DNA of 64,000 bases from Ixodes scapularis (GCF_016920785.2 NW_024609880.1:61629830-61693829), one strand, 5' to 3'; positions 45,973 through 58,544 are shown, counted from the first letter of the stretch. Notes: generated from the sequence alone by a model not told the origin. Numbers and translations: made by a program.

Positions 45973-48809
45973 CGAGTTGCGAGGGGTGAGGGTCGTACTG
46001 ATAAAAACAAACATTTGTCAGTACTTTTTTGTAATATAAGGAGTGTGTTGCGTCATAGGGATGACTTGTGCTCTGCTATAGACTCATCCAGTGCTGATAT
46101 TGGGTTTTAACCGAAACGTGGCTTTCCTCTTCTGTTAAAAATTCCGAAATATTTTGTTGTGAAAAAAGTTTCAAGGTTTATCGTTGCGATAGAGGTGAAA
46201 GGACTGGTGGCGGTGTGTTAATCGCAATTGCAAGTCATATTGAATCGTTTTGCGTGCGCCTGAATAGCGAATTGGAAATAACATGGGTTTGTTTGCATTT
46301 GAATAACCAGAAACTTATTTTGGGTGTATGCTGTCGCCCGCCATCTAACAATCATTCCTTCGTTACCAGTCTTCATGACGCAATAAACTCATTAATAATA
46401 CGCTTTCCTTCCGTTCCGATCATTCTTTTAGGTGACTTCAACTACCCAAATATAGTCTGGACTGGCTTGCATGCTTACAGTCACCCATTTTCATCAGACG
46501 CGACTGACTTCATAAACATGTGTAGCGATTTCAGCTTCAGTCAATTGATGACTCTTCCTACTAGAATTACCCATACAACAGCCAACATATTGGATCTAAT
46601 TTTAACAACGTCATCTTCTTTAATATCTTCAATTAGCACCATGCAGGGCATAAGTGATCATTCATTAATACATTTTGTCATCGATGTTCCTGTTAGAAAT
46701 GCTCCAAAGATTCAGAAAAAAATACGCGACTATGCTAAAGGTAACTTCGAGGCCATTAACAGTGAACTTTCTTTTTTTCTTGATGATTACTTGCCGCTCT
46801 TTTCGGAACGCTCAATTCAGGAAAATTGGGATTTATTTAAAACGCAGGTTGTGCATCTTACTAATACATATATACCTTTGCGCAATATTTCCGTTAACCC
46901 GCAATCACCATGGTTCAACACCACATTAAAAAGGCTTTCTAACAAGAAAAAACAAAAATTTCGAGCAGCTAAATTTTCAAATGTTGATTCTAAATGGTCT
47001 GCATACCATATTGCAGCCAATAATTATAAAAGTGCTATTGAAAATGCGAAGGCTACTTATTTTAATGTAACTCTACCATCACTTTTAACAAGCAACCCAA
47101 AGCAGTTTTGGAATGTAATTAATCGAAATGAAAAATCGTCAATATCATTGTTTAGTTCCTCTGGAAATGCTGTGCCTTTTAGTGAGTGTGCCCTTGTTTT
47201 GAACTCCGCCTTTGTGGCTTCATTTTCAGACGTTAACGTGTCATCTTTACCTCCATTTCAACATACTGGATTTGTTCCTATGTACCCGGTCGCTATTGAT
47301 GCTTGTGGAATTGTTAATGTAATCGATAATTTAAAAATATCGTGTTCCGCGGGAGTAGATGATATTAATTCAAAATTCCTAAAAAGTACCAAAGAATATT
47401 CTTCAGTAATACTTTCTAAACTATTTAATCAGTCTCTTAATTGTGGGTATTTGCCGGACGACTGGAAGGTGGGAAAGGTGGTGCCGATACACAAAACGGG
47501 TGATCAACATTCTCCTTCTAATTACCGTCCCATATCGCTAACAAGCATCCCATGCAAAATTCTTGAGCACGTCATTTTTTCACATTTAGTAAACTTTTTG
47601 GAGTCTAATAACTTCTTTTCTCCCGCCCAACACGGTTTTCGTGAGTCATTTTCGTGTGAAACCCAGCTACTAACCTTCACTAACGACCTTCACCTTATTC
47701 TTGATCGAAGTTCCCAAGCTGACTGCATATTCCTCGATTTCGCTAAAGCATTTGATAAGGTATCACATAGTCTACTACTTCATAAGCTAAGCAAACTCAG
47801 CATTGATTCCGCTACACTATCTTGGATTCACGCCTTCCTAACTAACCGGTCTCAGTTTGTATTTGCGAATGACACGTCTTCTCCTTCAGCTTCTGTGACG
47901 TCCGGAGTGCCGCAGGGGTCTGTACTGGGTCCTCTTCTTTTCCTTATATATGTCAATGACTTACCCTCCTGTGTTTCATCTTCGATTAGCTTGTTTGCTG
48001 ACGACTGTGTTATATATCGTGAAGTGACTAACAAATCCGATGTTTCTTCTCTTCAGTGTGACCTTGACCGTGTATCTGAATGGTGTGACTTATGGCATAT
48101 GCAGCTTAACACTAACAAATGTAAGGTAATAAGGGTTTCTCGGCTTCAGAGTGATGTCTCTTGTTATTACCTAAACCACACTCCTTTACAACAAGTAACA
48201 ACCTACAAATATTTGGGGGTTCATATTTCATCCAATCTGTCCTGGGAAACTCATATTCAATACGTAACAAGTAACGCCAATCGTATGCTGGGTTTCATAA
48301 AACGAAATTTTTCAGCAGCTCCCTTATCACTTAAACTACTTCTTTACAAAACACTTGTTCGCACCAAACTAGAATATGCCTCTTCAATTTGGGACCCCGG
48401 TACTGACGTATTAACATCTGCAGTTGAAGCAATTCAAAATAGATCCGCCCGATTCATACTTACTAATTATCACCGCACTGCCAGCGTAACATCCATGAAA
48501 TCAAGTTTGAACCTGCCTAATCTTGCATCGCGTAGAGAAGTTTTTCGTTTGTGCCTGTTTCACAAAATCTACTACCACAATCATACTTTGCGTGACAAGT
48601 TATTAGCACCTCCTTTTTACATATCACAGCGTCTTGATCACCGACACAAGATGGGCGTACCTTCATGTAACACTACTACTTTTCACAATTCATTCATACC
48701 CCGAACTACAGTGTTGTGGAACCACCTTCCAGCGTCTGTGGTATCAATATCTGACAGCGTTGCTTTCAAAAATTGCCTTAACAATGTTCACATTTCAGCG
48801 TTTCACTAA
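45973..48809 (+). pseudogene. LINE ORF2: APE endonuclease and reverse transcriptase (one frameshift)
   Basis: Nicks the target and copies LINE RNA into DNA. The 5' part is in the same frame as ORF1, straight after its TAA, and reads KNKHLSVLFCNIRSVLRHRD at about 45997-46056 without a start codon. One missing base near 46101 shifts the frame. From there it is open to 48809 (864 aa counting from 46215). Endonuclease residues (numbered from 46215): GDFN 73-76, SDH 147-149. RT: FLDFAKAFDKVSH from 506, SGVPQGSVLGPLLFLIYVND from 563, FADD 594-597, YKYLGVHI near 665-672. The tail has KxxQNRSARFI-like and FIPRTTVLWNHLP motifs. Catalytic residues are intact, so the frameshift may be the only ORF2 lesion. 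Confidence 0.92.
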
Positions 48810-48882
48810 TATGTACATATTGTTTTACATTCATAGGTTGTTATTCATTGTATGTTGTTGAATTCTATTGATGTAACCCGCT

Positions 48883-48939
48883 CCCCTCTGTAATGCCTTC
48901 GGGCCTTGAGGGAACTTTTAAATAAATAAATAAATAAAT
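48883..48939 (+). promoter_or_regulatory. LINE 3' terminal hairpin and (TAAA)n tail
   Basis: CCCCTC pairs with GAGGG, and TGCC with GG(C) across a TTCG tetraloop (48883-48913). AACTTTTAAA and TAAATAAATAAATAAATAAAT follow to 48939. L2-type LINEs use a 3' stem-loop plus short repeats as the RT recognition site. Confidence 0.6.
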
Positions 48940-49533
48940 CCCTCTCATTTCAAGCGTGACGTCACGTTTCACGCGAGCGTTGTGGGTTGTTTGAAATTCC
49001 CGCGCGAGGTCACGTGGCTATGACGTCATGACCCTGTCGACCAATCCTGGATTTTCCCGTCTTCGCCGATGCCGGTTTTTCGGCGACTGCAGTTCCTTGA
49101 AGCTGTCGCCTTAGTAAAGTAATCCAAATCCGTGCACTAGAATCCCGACGTACCCGCAGTGAGGTCGAGCCCAGACACAAAGGGGACACGGGGGCTGCGT
49201 CAGCCCATTTGACTGGGGCCTCGCGTCCAATCAAACAATAAAAAATGACGAGGCTCGCGTAAGCCCACAAAACGTTACGCTTAATATCACGCAGTAAAGA
49301 CTGTTTTTTTTTAAGGTCTAAATATATATTTCCAGCCGCGTCGTTCGCCGAGCTTTCTCCGTAGACTATCCAGAGATTGGTTCTCCAAAGTAGCATGCAA
49401 AAAAATAAGCGCACTGGCTTTTAAAGTGATGTTGTTAACACGAAGATCAAAGAAATTGGATTAGCGAAAATTCTGCCTGCGTTACGAATCTAGTTTTTAC
49501 ACTTGGGTTTTGTAGGTCGAAGATTATTGCTCA

Positions 49534-49535
<2 letters not shown>
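48940..49535. other. Unassigned sequence
   Basis: A 134-aa minus-strand frame (49414-49010) has no recognised domain. It overlaps GC-rich sequence with repeated GTCACG/TGACGTCA motifs. Confidence 0.35.

Positions 49536-49536
<1 letters not shown>

Positions 49537-49592
<56 letters not shown>
49537..49592. repeat. (TA)n microsatellite
   Basis: About 56 bp of uninterrupted TA. Confidence 0.97.
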
Positions 49593-49593
<1 letters not shown>

Positions 49594-52381
49594 TCATGCA
49601 TATATGTATGTCCCCGACTAAGCATTTGCACAAAAAAAATATTTGCATTCTTTCAATTGAGTTGACTAAGTATCAAGCACGGAAAGTCTGCTCGAAACGC
49701 AGATAGTTATGCAATATCTAAACGTTTCCAAGATAAAAAATAAAAGCGGACTGGATTGAGTTGCCAGTATTTCGTTGAGAAGTCTCGCCATTTAGACTAT
49801 ATAAATATGAACCCGAAACTAAACATATGCGTGCAAATAAATGCCCGAAAGTAAGTTTCCTTCACAGTTGCCGGTAATAAGCGTGTTGGAATTTCTACGC
49901 AAGCCTGACTAGCGAATACGAAAAATAAAGAAGACACTAATTTGCGCAGTCAATTTGAAGAGTCCAAAACACCATCAATAAAAACATGCAAACGCAAAGA
50001 AAAAAGAAGAAGAATGAAACACAGCTTAACGTTTTGGTTTTGTATTTTCGGGTTGTGTCCGTCGTTGATTTGTTAACCGGGCTGCAACACACAATGTTCG
50101 ATACACTTACGCGAAAGAATTTAATTTTCCAGGCTTAAGAAGCCAAAGAGAACAACGACAAAGCACTCAGTCACGCCATGACCCCAGAAGTTTGAAAGAG
50201 GACGCCGCGCGGGGGCGCGCGCTCTGAGATACAGTCAAGAATGCCTGGGCCGAGCATTTCTGCTTCGCTCCCGGTTGTTAAGGGGTCCGCCGTTAATGAA
50301 GAGTAATGAGCCCTTCCCGTATTCATTATTAAAGGAAAATTAAGAAAGAAATGTTTCATCTCGTCCCCGCCTTACGGCTCCGGTGACCAATTAAAACTTC
50401 AGCAGAGCGCCCCCCCCCCCCCCCCCCCCCCCCTCTCCTCTTTTTCTCCTCCGGTCATGAGACCGTCTTCTTTTTGGGGTGTGTTTTGTTCAGGGATTAT
50501 CCTGTCCCGTTCTTCAGAAAGAAGTGACGAGGTGGCGAATCTGCCGAGTTTCGAGGTCGACCAAGTTCGACGTTTTCGAACTTCTAACGCGAATTCAACG
50601 AAAGTACGACAAAAGTTCGACTTTAGTGCGCACGCGCAAATATTTTAAAGCAAACGGACGCCACCTGGTGGAGGAAAAGTGCGTACTGTATTGGGTGTAT
50701 TCTTAAATCGTTACCTTTTCGAAGTAAAATGCTAACAAAGCCGAAGTCGCGTTCGCGCTAACAGTGTCGCGCAGTGTCGATATGTTTGCTTTTATAATGT
50801 GTATACGTTATTATGCATTTTATAATATGTATATTGGTTCCTGCAAATTCGAAAGGTTTTTGTCTAAAAGTCGGGCAACACAGTCCATAAGTTGAGCGTA
50901 TGTCGAATTTTGTTAAAAGGTCGAAGATTCGCCAAAGCAGTTGAGTATCGTGGTTCGACAAAAGTTCGAGGCATCGCTAATGAGTCCGCGTATAGTGACG
51001 GGCGGAAATTGATGACGTCATCAATTTTTGACGACCGGGCGGGTTTGTTATCAGCTTTCACGGCACCGCGCGCGCTCGCTCGTGCGTCCGTTACGGGTTT
51101 TGGGGCGCATTCGTGACGGACTTAATTGTCTCGGGCGCCTCGCGGGAACTGTGTGAAAAGGCGAGAGCTTCCGTGCGCCGACGCTTCAGCGGACCTCACT
51201 GGGCTTGAGTTACGACGTCCTCCAAATTGGGTGTGACATAAAATGTAGGCGAAAATGTGAGTTCAAAAACTACCAAATGAAAATAAAAGTGTCGTGGACG
51301 TTTAAAGCTCCTCGCGGAACTTGCGTTCTTGACAGCAAACTGTCTCGCGCATTATTCATTTGATCGGTCCAACGAATCTACCGGCGTTTGACGAGTTTTG
51401 GTAAGAGTGAGCTCACGGGCGAACTTGGTGGGGACTTCATTTTTTGACGGGAGTGTAATCTGCTTTGTTTAGGACGTCTAGTAATATTGAGAGTCAAGCT
51501 CTGACGGTATGCGTTGTTGATAATGGTTTTGTTGTTGGTGCAGTTTTTTTTTTTGTTTGTGTATTGAACACGCAACCTTCGTAAAACATACACCTTTATA
51601 ACTAGGTGGGGGATATCGTCTTCCTGGTTATTAAATTGGGCAGCGCTTCCAGAAACAAAAAAGCGGTATCGCAAAGAATATTTACTGCAACCCAAAAAGT
51701 AAATTTGAGCTTTTTTTTTTTTTAAAGATCTGGCGATTTGTTTTTAATGTTTTTATGTTAATGTTTAATACAACCGTGTCTGCAGAAATTACATAAGTCG
51801 GACTGTGTCTGTGGTATAGTAATTGACAACATAAGGAACGCAGGGTGTTGCTTATTATGTTCAGAGTCTTTTTTTCCTTCGCGATTCTTTTGTTGTTTTT
51901 ATCGCCTACTGTTGCAATTGTATTGGTTGCGGGGCGATGGTAGGATGTTCAGAACTCGAAACGTCTTTGTGTTCATTAAGCTGTTGGTTTCTGTAGTAAC
52001 GAATAATAGTGAAAGGTTACTTTGTACATCTATTGCTATTTTTTTTATTTCTAGCGATTCACAGTAATTATAGATGCTCATGTCGTTTACAAAAAAAAAA
52101 AAAAGGAAAAAAAACAAACAGTGGCGAACGAGCGTGGCCGCTGCCTTAGCGCAGTGACTGCATTTCTATTCGATAAAGTCGCATTCAGACACACTGCTCG
52201 TACATGACACAAAAGACACGCGGTGTTCGCTGATGTTTGCTTCATACCTGTATGTATGCTTCAAATATGTCTTCAAACATATTTTGTATGACGTATTAGC
52301 GGTGCGACCGCTGTTTTAGGTTACCGCACATGTTCTGCTTCCCATGCTCGTGCCTTGCGCTTGGAATGTGTTCTCAAGACG
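49593..52381. other. Unassigned sequence with poly-C and a solo MITE end
   Basis: 24 C at 50410-50433. TTCGAC/GTTCGA motifs recur between 50555 and 50970 on both strands. A family-B left end (TATAGTAATTGACAACATAA) is at 51815 without a clear right end. No gene supported. Confidence 0.45.
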
Positions 52382-52384
52382 TAA

Positions 52385-52582
52385 GCCTGGTTCAGACAGT
52401 TGCGTTTGACTGCGTTGCGGCAGCGAGAAACCAGGACATCCCTGCTGACTGTATCGCGTACCAAGATGATTCTTTGAATTGGATTCCATGCTTCATAGGA
52501 AGCACAGATGTGCCGGTGACTCGCTTTCGGTTCTCGACACAACGCAGTCAAACGTACTCAAACGCAAGTGTCTGAACCGGCC
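52385..52582. mobile_element. MITE with GGCCGGTTCAGAC-type ends
   Basis: 198 bp. The left end reads AGCCTGGTTCAGACAGTTGC then GTTTGACTGCGTTG; the right end is complementary (CAACGCAGTCAAACG ... GCAAGTGTCTGAACCGGCC). Flanked by TAA on the left and TTA on the right. The ends resemble PIF/Harbinger MITEs, but the flank is not an exact direct repeat. Confidence 0.7.
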
Positions 52583-53985
52583 TTAAAAGTAACTTCCCAA
52601 CGCACGAGCGAGTTGGACAGTAGCTGCCACGTTTTGGCGTAAGCAATGAAGCGTTGAAGGCACCGTTCCATCCGCACACACGCACACGCACACGCGCACA
52701 TGCACGCACAAACACACATACAAACATACACACAAAGCGCTCGAGGAACGGCCGGCGTTCCTCGACAAGAAACTTCAATGCGGCTTGAAGGCTGTCGATT
52801 CCTTCCTTGCCCATCTGACAACCGCAATTACACGTACGCTGAAAAAACCTCGCTAAACCCCTTCGCCACTCTGTCCGCAATGCTTCGCGAGTACGAGAAA
52901 TACGCCCTAGTTACGACAACCTCAAAGAAGAAGGAAAAAGGTACGGTCGGTAGGCTCTCATTCTATTTTTCTTTTTTTTAAATTTTTAACGAACGATTTA
53001 GGAAACTTTCGGAGTTGCCACGTAAAGTACGTTTAAGAAAAAAAAGCGTGAGAGAGAGAAAAAGGTTGGTCGTTCCTGTCTTCACGTTGTTCCGTTAGAC
53101 GGAGCTCCGCTCGGCAGCTGCAATTTGCCTCGGTTTTACTCGGCCGTCCCTCTACCTTCTGGCTGAACAACCGATGGAGACCTGCCACGCTTTGTGACGT
53201 CACGGACGGGAACGAAATTGATTAGTTCTATAGCAGATACGTGGGGAAATTTCGTGCGCCTTTCGCACACCGCCAGTCGTACTGCTCGCACATAATATGT
53301 CTCAGACGTGCTTATTTCTCGTATAAGAATCCAATCATATTGATCATTAAAAAAAAAAAAAAAAAAAACTGCCTGTAGAGTTGTTCGAAGCACACAAATA
53401 CATGAATCGAAACATGCCTCAGAGATGCTTGGAGCCTGTCTCCGCAGATAATTTTGTCTTCATGTCGGCAGAGAAACTCCGTGCCTTTTTTTCTTCTTTC
53501 TTTATAAAGTATGAGCAGCGCGACAGCAACTTAAAGGCCGGTTCACGCACGCAGTGTATAGCGCTGAGATAATAATAAAAAAAAAAAAAGTCAACGCTGC
53601 ATCAGTGCTGCAGTTTACGGTGCGGTGTTTCTGTGAACGGCAGTTTTTAAGAAATCCGTCGCGCGCCTACTTCCCCGCAATAAAAAAACTTTCGAAGAAT
53701 CTACTAATCACTCCAATCGGCGGAAGAAGCTCTTCGATTGAGAAAACTGATGTATAGAACTAAAAAAAAAAGAAGAAACAGTCCGCGCACTGGCACCGAG
53801 AATAACTTAAGTGCCTAAAACGACGTGCACTGTGTAACAGTGGAAACTGATTTATTTTTTAGGTGTAGTTATCTTTTTTTCAGAAACGTTATTCGCCGAA
53901 ATTACGTCGTAGATTGTCGCGATTGGGTCTCCCAAGTTCTTAGCGAAAAATTAAACGCGCAGTATTTTTTGTTCGTTTGTTTATA
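52583..53985. other. Unassigned sequence
   Basis: A (CA)n patch at 52675-52735 and several poly-A runs. No gene. Confidence 0.4.
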
Positions 53986-54208
53986 CTATGCGGAGAGGAA
54001 GTTTGCCCACTTCTTGCATAGGGGTTTTGATGATGCCAGAACTCCGAGCTCTTATCGGCTGATTGAAAAAAAAAAGGGTAAACTTTAAGGTGTCTAGCAT
54101 TGAGGCTGACCCACTGTGCTTCCAATCAAAGCTAATCAAAGGAAGGCTTCGTTCTGATGTCACCGCAACTCCTGCGTATACGAAGCAGACGACTTGCTCT
54201 CCACATAG
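53986..54208. mobile_element. MITE family C, copy 2
   Basis: 223 bp. The left end reads CTATGCGGAGAGGAAGTTTG and the right end CGACTTGCTCTCCACATAG. The interior TCTGATGTCACCGCAACTCC matches the copy at 31710-31931. Confidence 0.75.
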
Positions 54209-54332
54209 GTTTGGGGCATTTTGTTCGCGGCAAGCTACGGTCCGCCGCTTTGCTTCGTAAAAGAAGCGTCAATGAAACTTGACAGCTGCAATTAGGATCA
54301 GTTTTTTTTTAAATTATATCGCGTATTGTGAC

Positions 54333-54511
54333 TATAGTAACTGAAAACTTTAGAAACGCAGGGAGTAAGCGAGCCCCGACCATTTTATTATCGTTCCGCG
54401 GCCGGCGAGATTGCTGCATTAGGCGATAAAAACGCCTGCAGGACAGATCACGAAGCTATAAGTTTGAACATACGAAGCTACGCCTGGCGTTCAAGATTAT
54501 CAGTGATTATA
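54333..54511. mobile_element. MITE family B, copy 4
   Basis: 179 bp. The left end reads TATAGTAACTGAAAACTTTA then GAAACGCAGGG; the right end is the complement ending ATCAGTGATTATA. Same length as copy 3. Confidence 0.7.
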
Positions 54512-54695
54512 GTCTGCTGTACCGCCTTCTATTTGACGAATAAAATTATGCTTTTAAATAGGGATTGAATACACGAGGTGGGGTGTGAAATATCACCGTG
54601 TTTTTTTTTTGTATCGCACAAATTACAAAAGGATAAAAGTTGATGCGGGAAAAGACAGAAAACAAACACGAGCGAGATGGAAGCATGCTGAAAAA

Positions 54696-55013
54696 TTAAA
54701 GGGAGCAAAAGTATACTAAAAAGATAGAACGAAGAGCGTCAGAAGTCCGCCCCGTAATCCCCAGAGACGTCCAGGCGGCACGCTGCCTCTTTCGACACTT
54801 CGCGGGCGCTTGGGTTTTATTTCCTCGTATTTTCACCTCTTCATCTCCGTCGGTGTCGGCGTCTAGCCATATTTTTATAGGCTCGAATTTTTCATCTGCC
54901 CCTAATGTACACTTTCTTTGATGTTGGTCCAACTTTTTGGTAACTTTTGGGTTTTGGCTCCGTTCATCTAATTGGGATTTTGGAAGTCTCCGCCTCGAGC
55001 TTGTATGGTACAC
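54696..55013 (-). CDS. Orphan 105-aa frame, possible exon
   Basis: Not recognised. The frame is basic at the N-terminus, has an acidic patch (IWLDADTDGDEEVKI) in the middle, and has none of the low-complexity look of its neighbours. No domain, splice partner or second copy was found. It could be chance or a decayed exon. Confidence 0.15.
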   Translation of the reverse strand: MYHTSSRRRLPKSQLDERSQNPKVTKKLDQHQRKCTLGADEKFEPIKIWLDADTDGDEEVKIRGNKTQAPAKCRKRQRAAWTSLGITGRTSDALRSIFLVYFCSL

Positions 55014-58000
55014 ATTTCAGCAGTCGGGTCTCCGGTGATAAAGCACTAACCAGGTTTTGTAAGCAATTCGATTACTCTCATTAGAACATTAGATTACTAA
55101 CATTTTATTGTTTCCTCATTTAAAAAAAAGATTAGATTCAAAAGCAATTGTTAGTTTCAACAACCGTATACCTTACTCAGGGTTAACGAACAGCAGAAAA
55201 GGTAGCCGTTGATAGCGAGTACCTTGGTTTATTATTTCAACTAGTATGAATATCTTCGTTTCGACACCTGCCCCTCTGTAACTCAAATTGCAACTTGTTT
55301 CTTGTAATGCTTTCGTGACTACCTTCAAAAAAGATAAATTTATACACTATATATGTACTTAGTTATTTATGTACATGTACTCATCGCGTCAGGAATCATT
55401 GTAGGACAAGTATGGCCAAGTATAGGTACATTGTTTCAAGCTCGTTTAGTTGGAAAAAAAATAAAAAAAAAAGATAAGAACACATTACGTAACAAAAAGT
55501 GCACATTAGAAAAAAACTATAATCTCGTTATTTCAGTTCGACCAGGGAATACCAAAGTCAAGTAATCGCCTGCACAAGTAGATGCAAACAAAAACAGAAC
55601 AGTGCTCGCTCTGACGTAAAAACAAACAAAACAATGCAAAGGTCTAATTTACACAAGCAATCGATCCCTCTCACTGATGCATTCGGTATAGAATACGATG
55701 ACACCATAATAATAAACCTCGTGTCTTCAGCGCACAAAACGAAGCTTTCAAGCACCTAATTGCCATGTAGCTGTTCTCAAAAGAAAAAAAAAGTAGAAAA
55801 TTCTTTAACCTTTTTGTCCGCTTTCTGTCTCTCTCTCTGTCGCTGTCGAACGCGAGGTCGTCGCCAATATAGATCTAAAATTTGTTGCACGAAGTTTGAT
55901 ATCCGGGACTCGCGACGACGACGTGCCACTCAAAGGTTATTCGCTGACCAAGGCCTGCCAACTGCACGAAAAACAAAAATATAAAAAAATAGACACAGAA
56001 AACGACTGCAGACGGACAGTATACAGGCGCCTAGCGCCATACATCAGAAGCAACGGTGCGGACACGCGTTCGGTCCAAAATCTATAGCGAAGCTCAGCTG
56101 TCGAAAGATACCAAAAGACAGAAAAAGAGCACAGAAAAAAACGAGCCGGGAAAACGCGAAGCACTAGACAAAAAATTATGAGGGGGAAAGGGGAAGAGGG
56201 CGGGGGGGGAAAGGGGGGAGTCAAGCAAACAAACTTTCGGCCCATGCACGTCGGCCATAGAAAAGAGCCCCGCACAAAAGAAGCGTCGGAAGCTGTTAAT
56301 CTTCGCCCGGGCAGATTTATCGACGAGTCCTGGCGCGGACACGGCTTGCCTTCCCGTCGACGTGCAGGGAGAGAGCCCTCCCGGACGGGCGGGCAGTCGA
56401 TGGGGCCTCGGACTCGAACCGCAGGAACGCCTAACAACATTCGGGGGACTCTCCGTCGCTCGTCAGAACCCACAGGTCTCGTCCCGACGATATGCGGCTC
56501 TTGGCCACTAAGTAAGCCACGCCTCAGAGTATCGACTCTTCAGCCACCCTGGTGGTCAGAATCAATGTTGCCAGTTATCTGCAGCTCGTGACCGCTTACT
56601 AGGAGGGAATTTCACGCTCCGTTTACACTGCCAAGCTAGCGCCATCTATCGCGGGGTCCTGGAAACAGTTTTTTGATCTGCGTACCTAGACTGGAATGTT
56701 TGCATGTTTGCGAGATAAAATCTACGCGCTAAAAGAAATGATAGCACTATCGCTGTCTGCACCTCTCTATTCTTCCTCTTCTGATCCTTTCTCTCTCTAT
56801 CGCTGTATCTTTAACATTTTTAGAGGACGGAGAAGCGTTTCTTGGGACTTCAGATAAACCTAACGATAACTGGAAACAATGCTTTTAGGCATCAAGACGG
56901 ATGAAGTGCCGTTAGTTTGAAGGGTAGCTAATTCAACGTCTCTACGTCGACCCATTCCGGGACGATTGATCGACCCGCACTTCTCCGTGGACGTGAGGTC
57001 CGACTGTCGTCGTTTTTCTGTCATATGCTTTCTTCAGGAAAGCAACGTTCTTGCCTTTGGCGATCGCAATACATGTAATGAAAGTAATCAGGGCACGGGA
57101 TCATACACTCATGTTTGAGAAGAATTCGCACGCTAACGCAATACTGACTGAGTGACAGACTGTAAGTCTTTTTATATGCAGGTATTTACATGTTCATACT
57201 AGAATAATGTCGTATCTTCCCAGCCTGAAGGTAGACGCCATGTGATACTGTACGTAAATTTAGACCCCTACGAGATTGATGCGTTCACCAAAGAAATATG
57301 AATTTTGTTTAACTGTCTGTTTGTTCAACTTGGTTAAGTGGAACAAAATGTCTTGAAACTATCGAATGTGTCCTAGCGGTAGTCTTAATCTCAAGGCACC
57401 ATTAGGAACTGATCGCAGCCCGAACTGTACATGTTTAATTTGTTTACTTCACTTCTGGCATTTCGAAACCAATCTTGAACAGGAAATGAGGTCGGGGAAG
57501 AAGGAATCGCGCGGGGGTTTTCTCGGGCAAAGCCCCTTTATCCTGGGAAAAGTGGCGCCATTCATTGTTTTAGAAATGCTCGAGACACGTGCCGCGCGCC
57601 AATTCTGGGAAGAACATGACGCCTGAAATCTAGCTCAGCGCTGTGCTGTGCCGCCATGATCTTCCCAAGGGCTGCACGTTGCACGTGCCTCGTGCATCGG
57701 TGCACCTTGCGCTACTTTTAAAACATGAAGGGGATTTACTCTCGGGCAGCGCCAAACAATGCTCCTCCTTCTTTTTTCTTTTCGGGAAAGGATTAAATTT
57801 TGCGTCACCCCTCTACTATTCCGCCCCTTTCTCGTTTCTCTGTGCGCCGGTGGCCTTAATTCTTTTTTCTTCTTCGTTGCGGCTCATTTTTGTTTTCGGG
57901 GAGACGCCACCGCGTGTATTTTTGACGCTGGCGGAGGGATTACTCAGATGTGGCTCTGCACTACCATATCGGTAGCCGTTCGGCGCTGCTTGTCGTCTTT

Positions 58001-58382
58001 TTCCGGCTGCCGGGCGCAAAGTGGCTCCGTCATGGAATAGGCCGATCTCACTAAACGTTCGGCGCATGCGTCAAGGCGCCATAACGTTAGCTCGCATGAC
58101 GCCGACGGCAGTGTACGAGAGGGCTGCGCGTCAAGCGAAGATGTCGCACGTGCAGAAAGACTAAACTTCCCTCGATGCATTGCGGCAGCCGTGGCGTAGG
58201 CCTTTACAACTAGCAAATCAGCCCGCGCTCTTGTGTCGCGAGCACATGCCACGCGCGGAAGATCTCTGCTCGTGCGAGCATGCTTGTCCGATTGCAAGCT
58301 TGCCAAAGCTATAGGTTCCCGCGCACGTTGCACTTGCTTTCCTGCATGGGGCACCAGTCGGGACACCGTGCTGGCAATTGCC
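55014..58382. other. Unassigned sequence
   Basis: A G-rich run (about 56178-56218) and GC-rich DNA at 56160-56560 give long ORFs on both strands (for example 55937-56473 minus) without domains. No gene supported. Confidence 0.4.
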
Positions 58383-58544
58383 TATAGACCTTTCCAATGT
58401 TTACAAATTCCCAGTCCAGCGTGCGATCTTTACAGCCCAGCACCTGCGAGTTCGTCGCTTCGGAAAGCGAGCAAAGCATTCGCCATACGCACAAACACTC
58501 GAAATGACACCGGCCACACGCGCTTTTTTGGAAAGGTCCATAAA
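58383..58544. mobile_element. Short MITE-like element with TATRGACCTTTCCAA ends
   Basis: The left end is TATAGACCTTTCCAATGTTT; the right end is TTGGAAAGGTCCATA (58530-58544). The left repeat and the following TTACAAA also occur, inverted, at 20226-20263. A perfect hairpin (AAAGGTTCCTTTG, CT loop) follows at 58542-58569. Confidence 0.55.

Larger units (their letters stand above)
42147..48939 (+). mobile_element. Nearly full-length CR1/L2-like LINE with promoter monomers and a 2A peptide
   Basis: 6793-bp non-LTR retrotransposon. Order: 60-bp leader; nine 312-bp monomers (to 45014); hydrophobic leader with a 2A motif; ORF1 (coiled coil plus RRM-like domain, stop 45970-45972); ORF2 (APE endonuclease, reverse transcriptase, stop 48807-48809); short 3' UTR with a hairpin; (TAAA)n tail at about 48916-48939. 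The RT motifs and A-rich microsatellite tail fit the CR1/L2 branch of the Jockey superfamily. No clear target duplication was seen. Two single-base indels (poly-A near 45293-45302; near 46101) prevent intact products. The identical monomers suggest a recent insertion or recent array expansion. Confidence 0.93.

Noticed and set aside
49010..49414. 134-aa minus-strand ORF as a host gene
   Set aside because: No domain; the sequence lies in repeat-like GC-rich DNA after the LINE.
51815..52074. Fifth family-B MITE
   Set aside because: The left end is clear, but the proposed right end (CACAGTAATTATAGA) pairs too weakly and the length does not fit.
55937..56473. 178-aa minus-strand protein
   Set aside because: GC-rich region open on both strands with no motif; better explained by composition.
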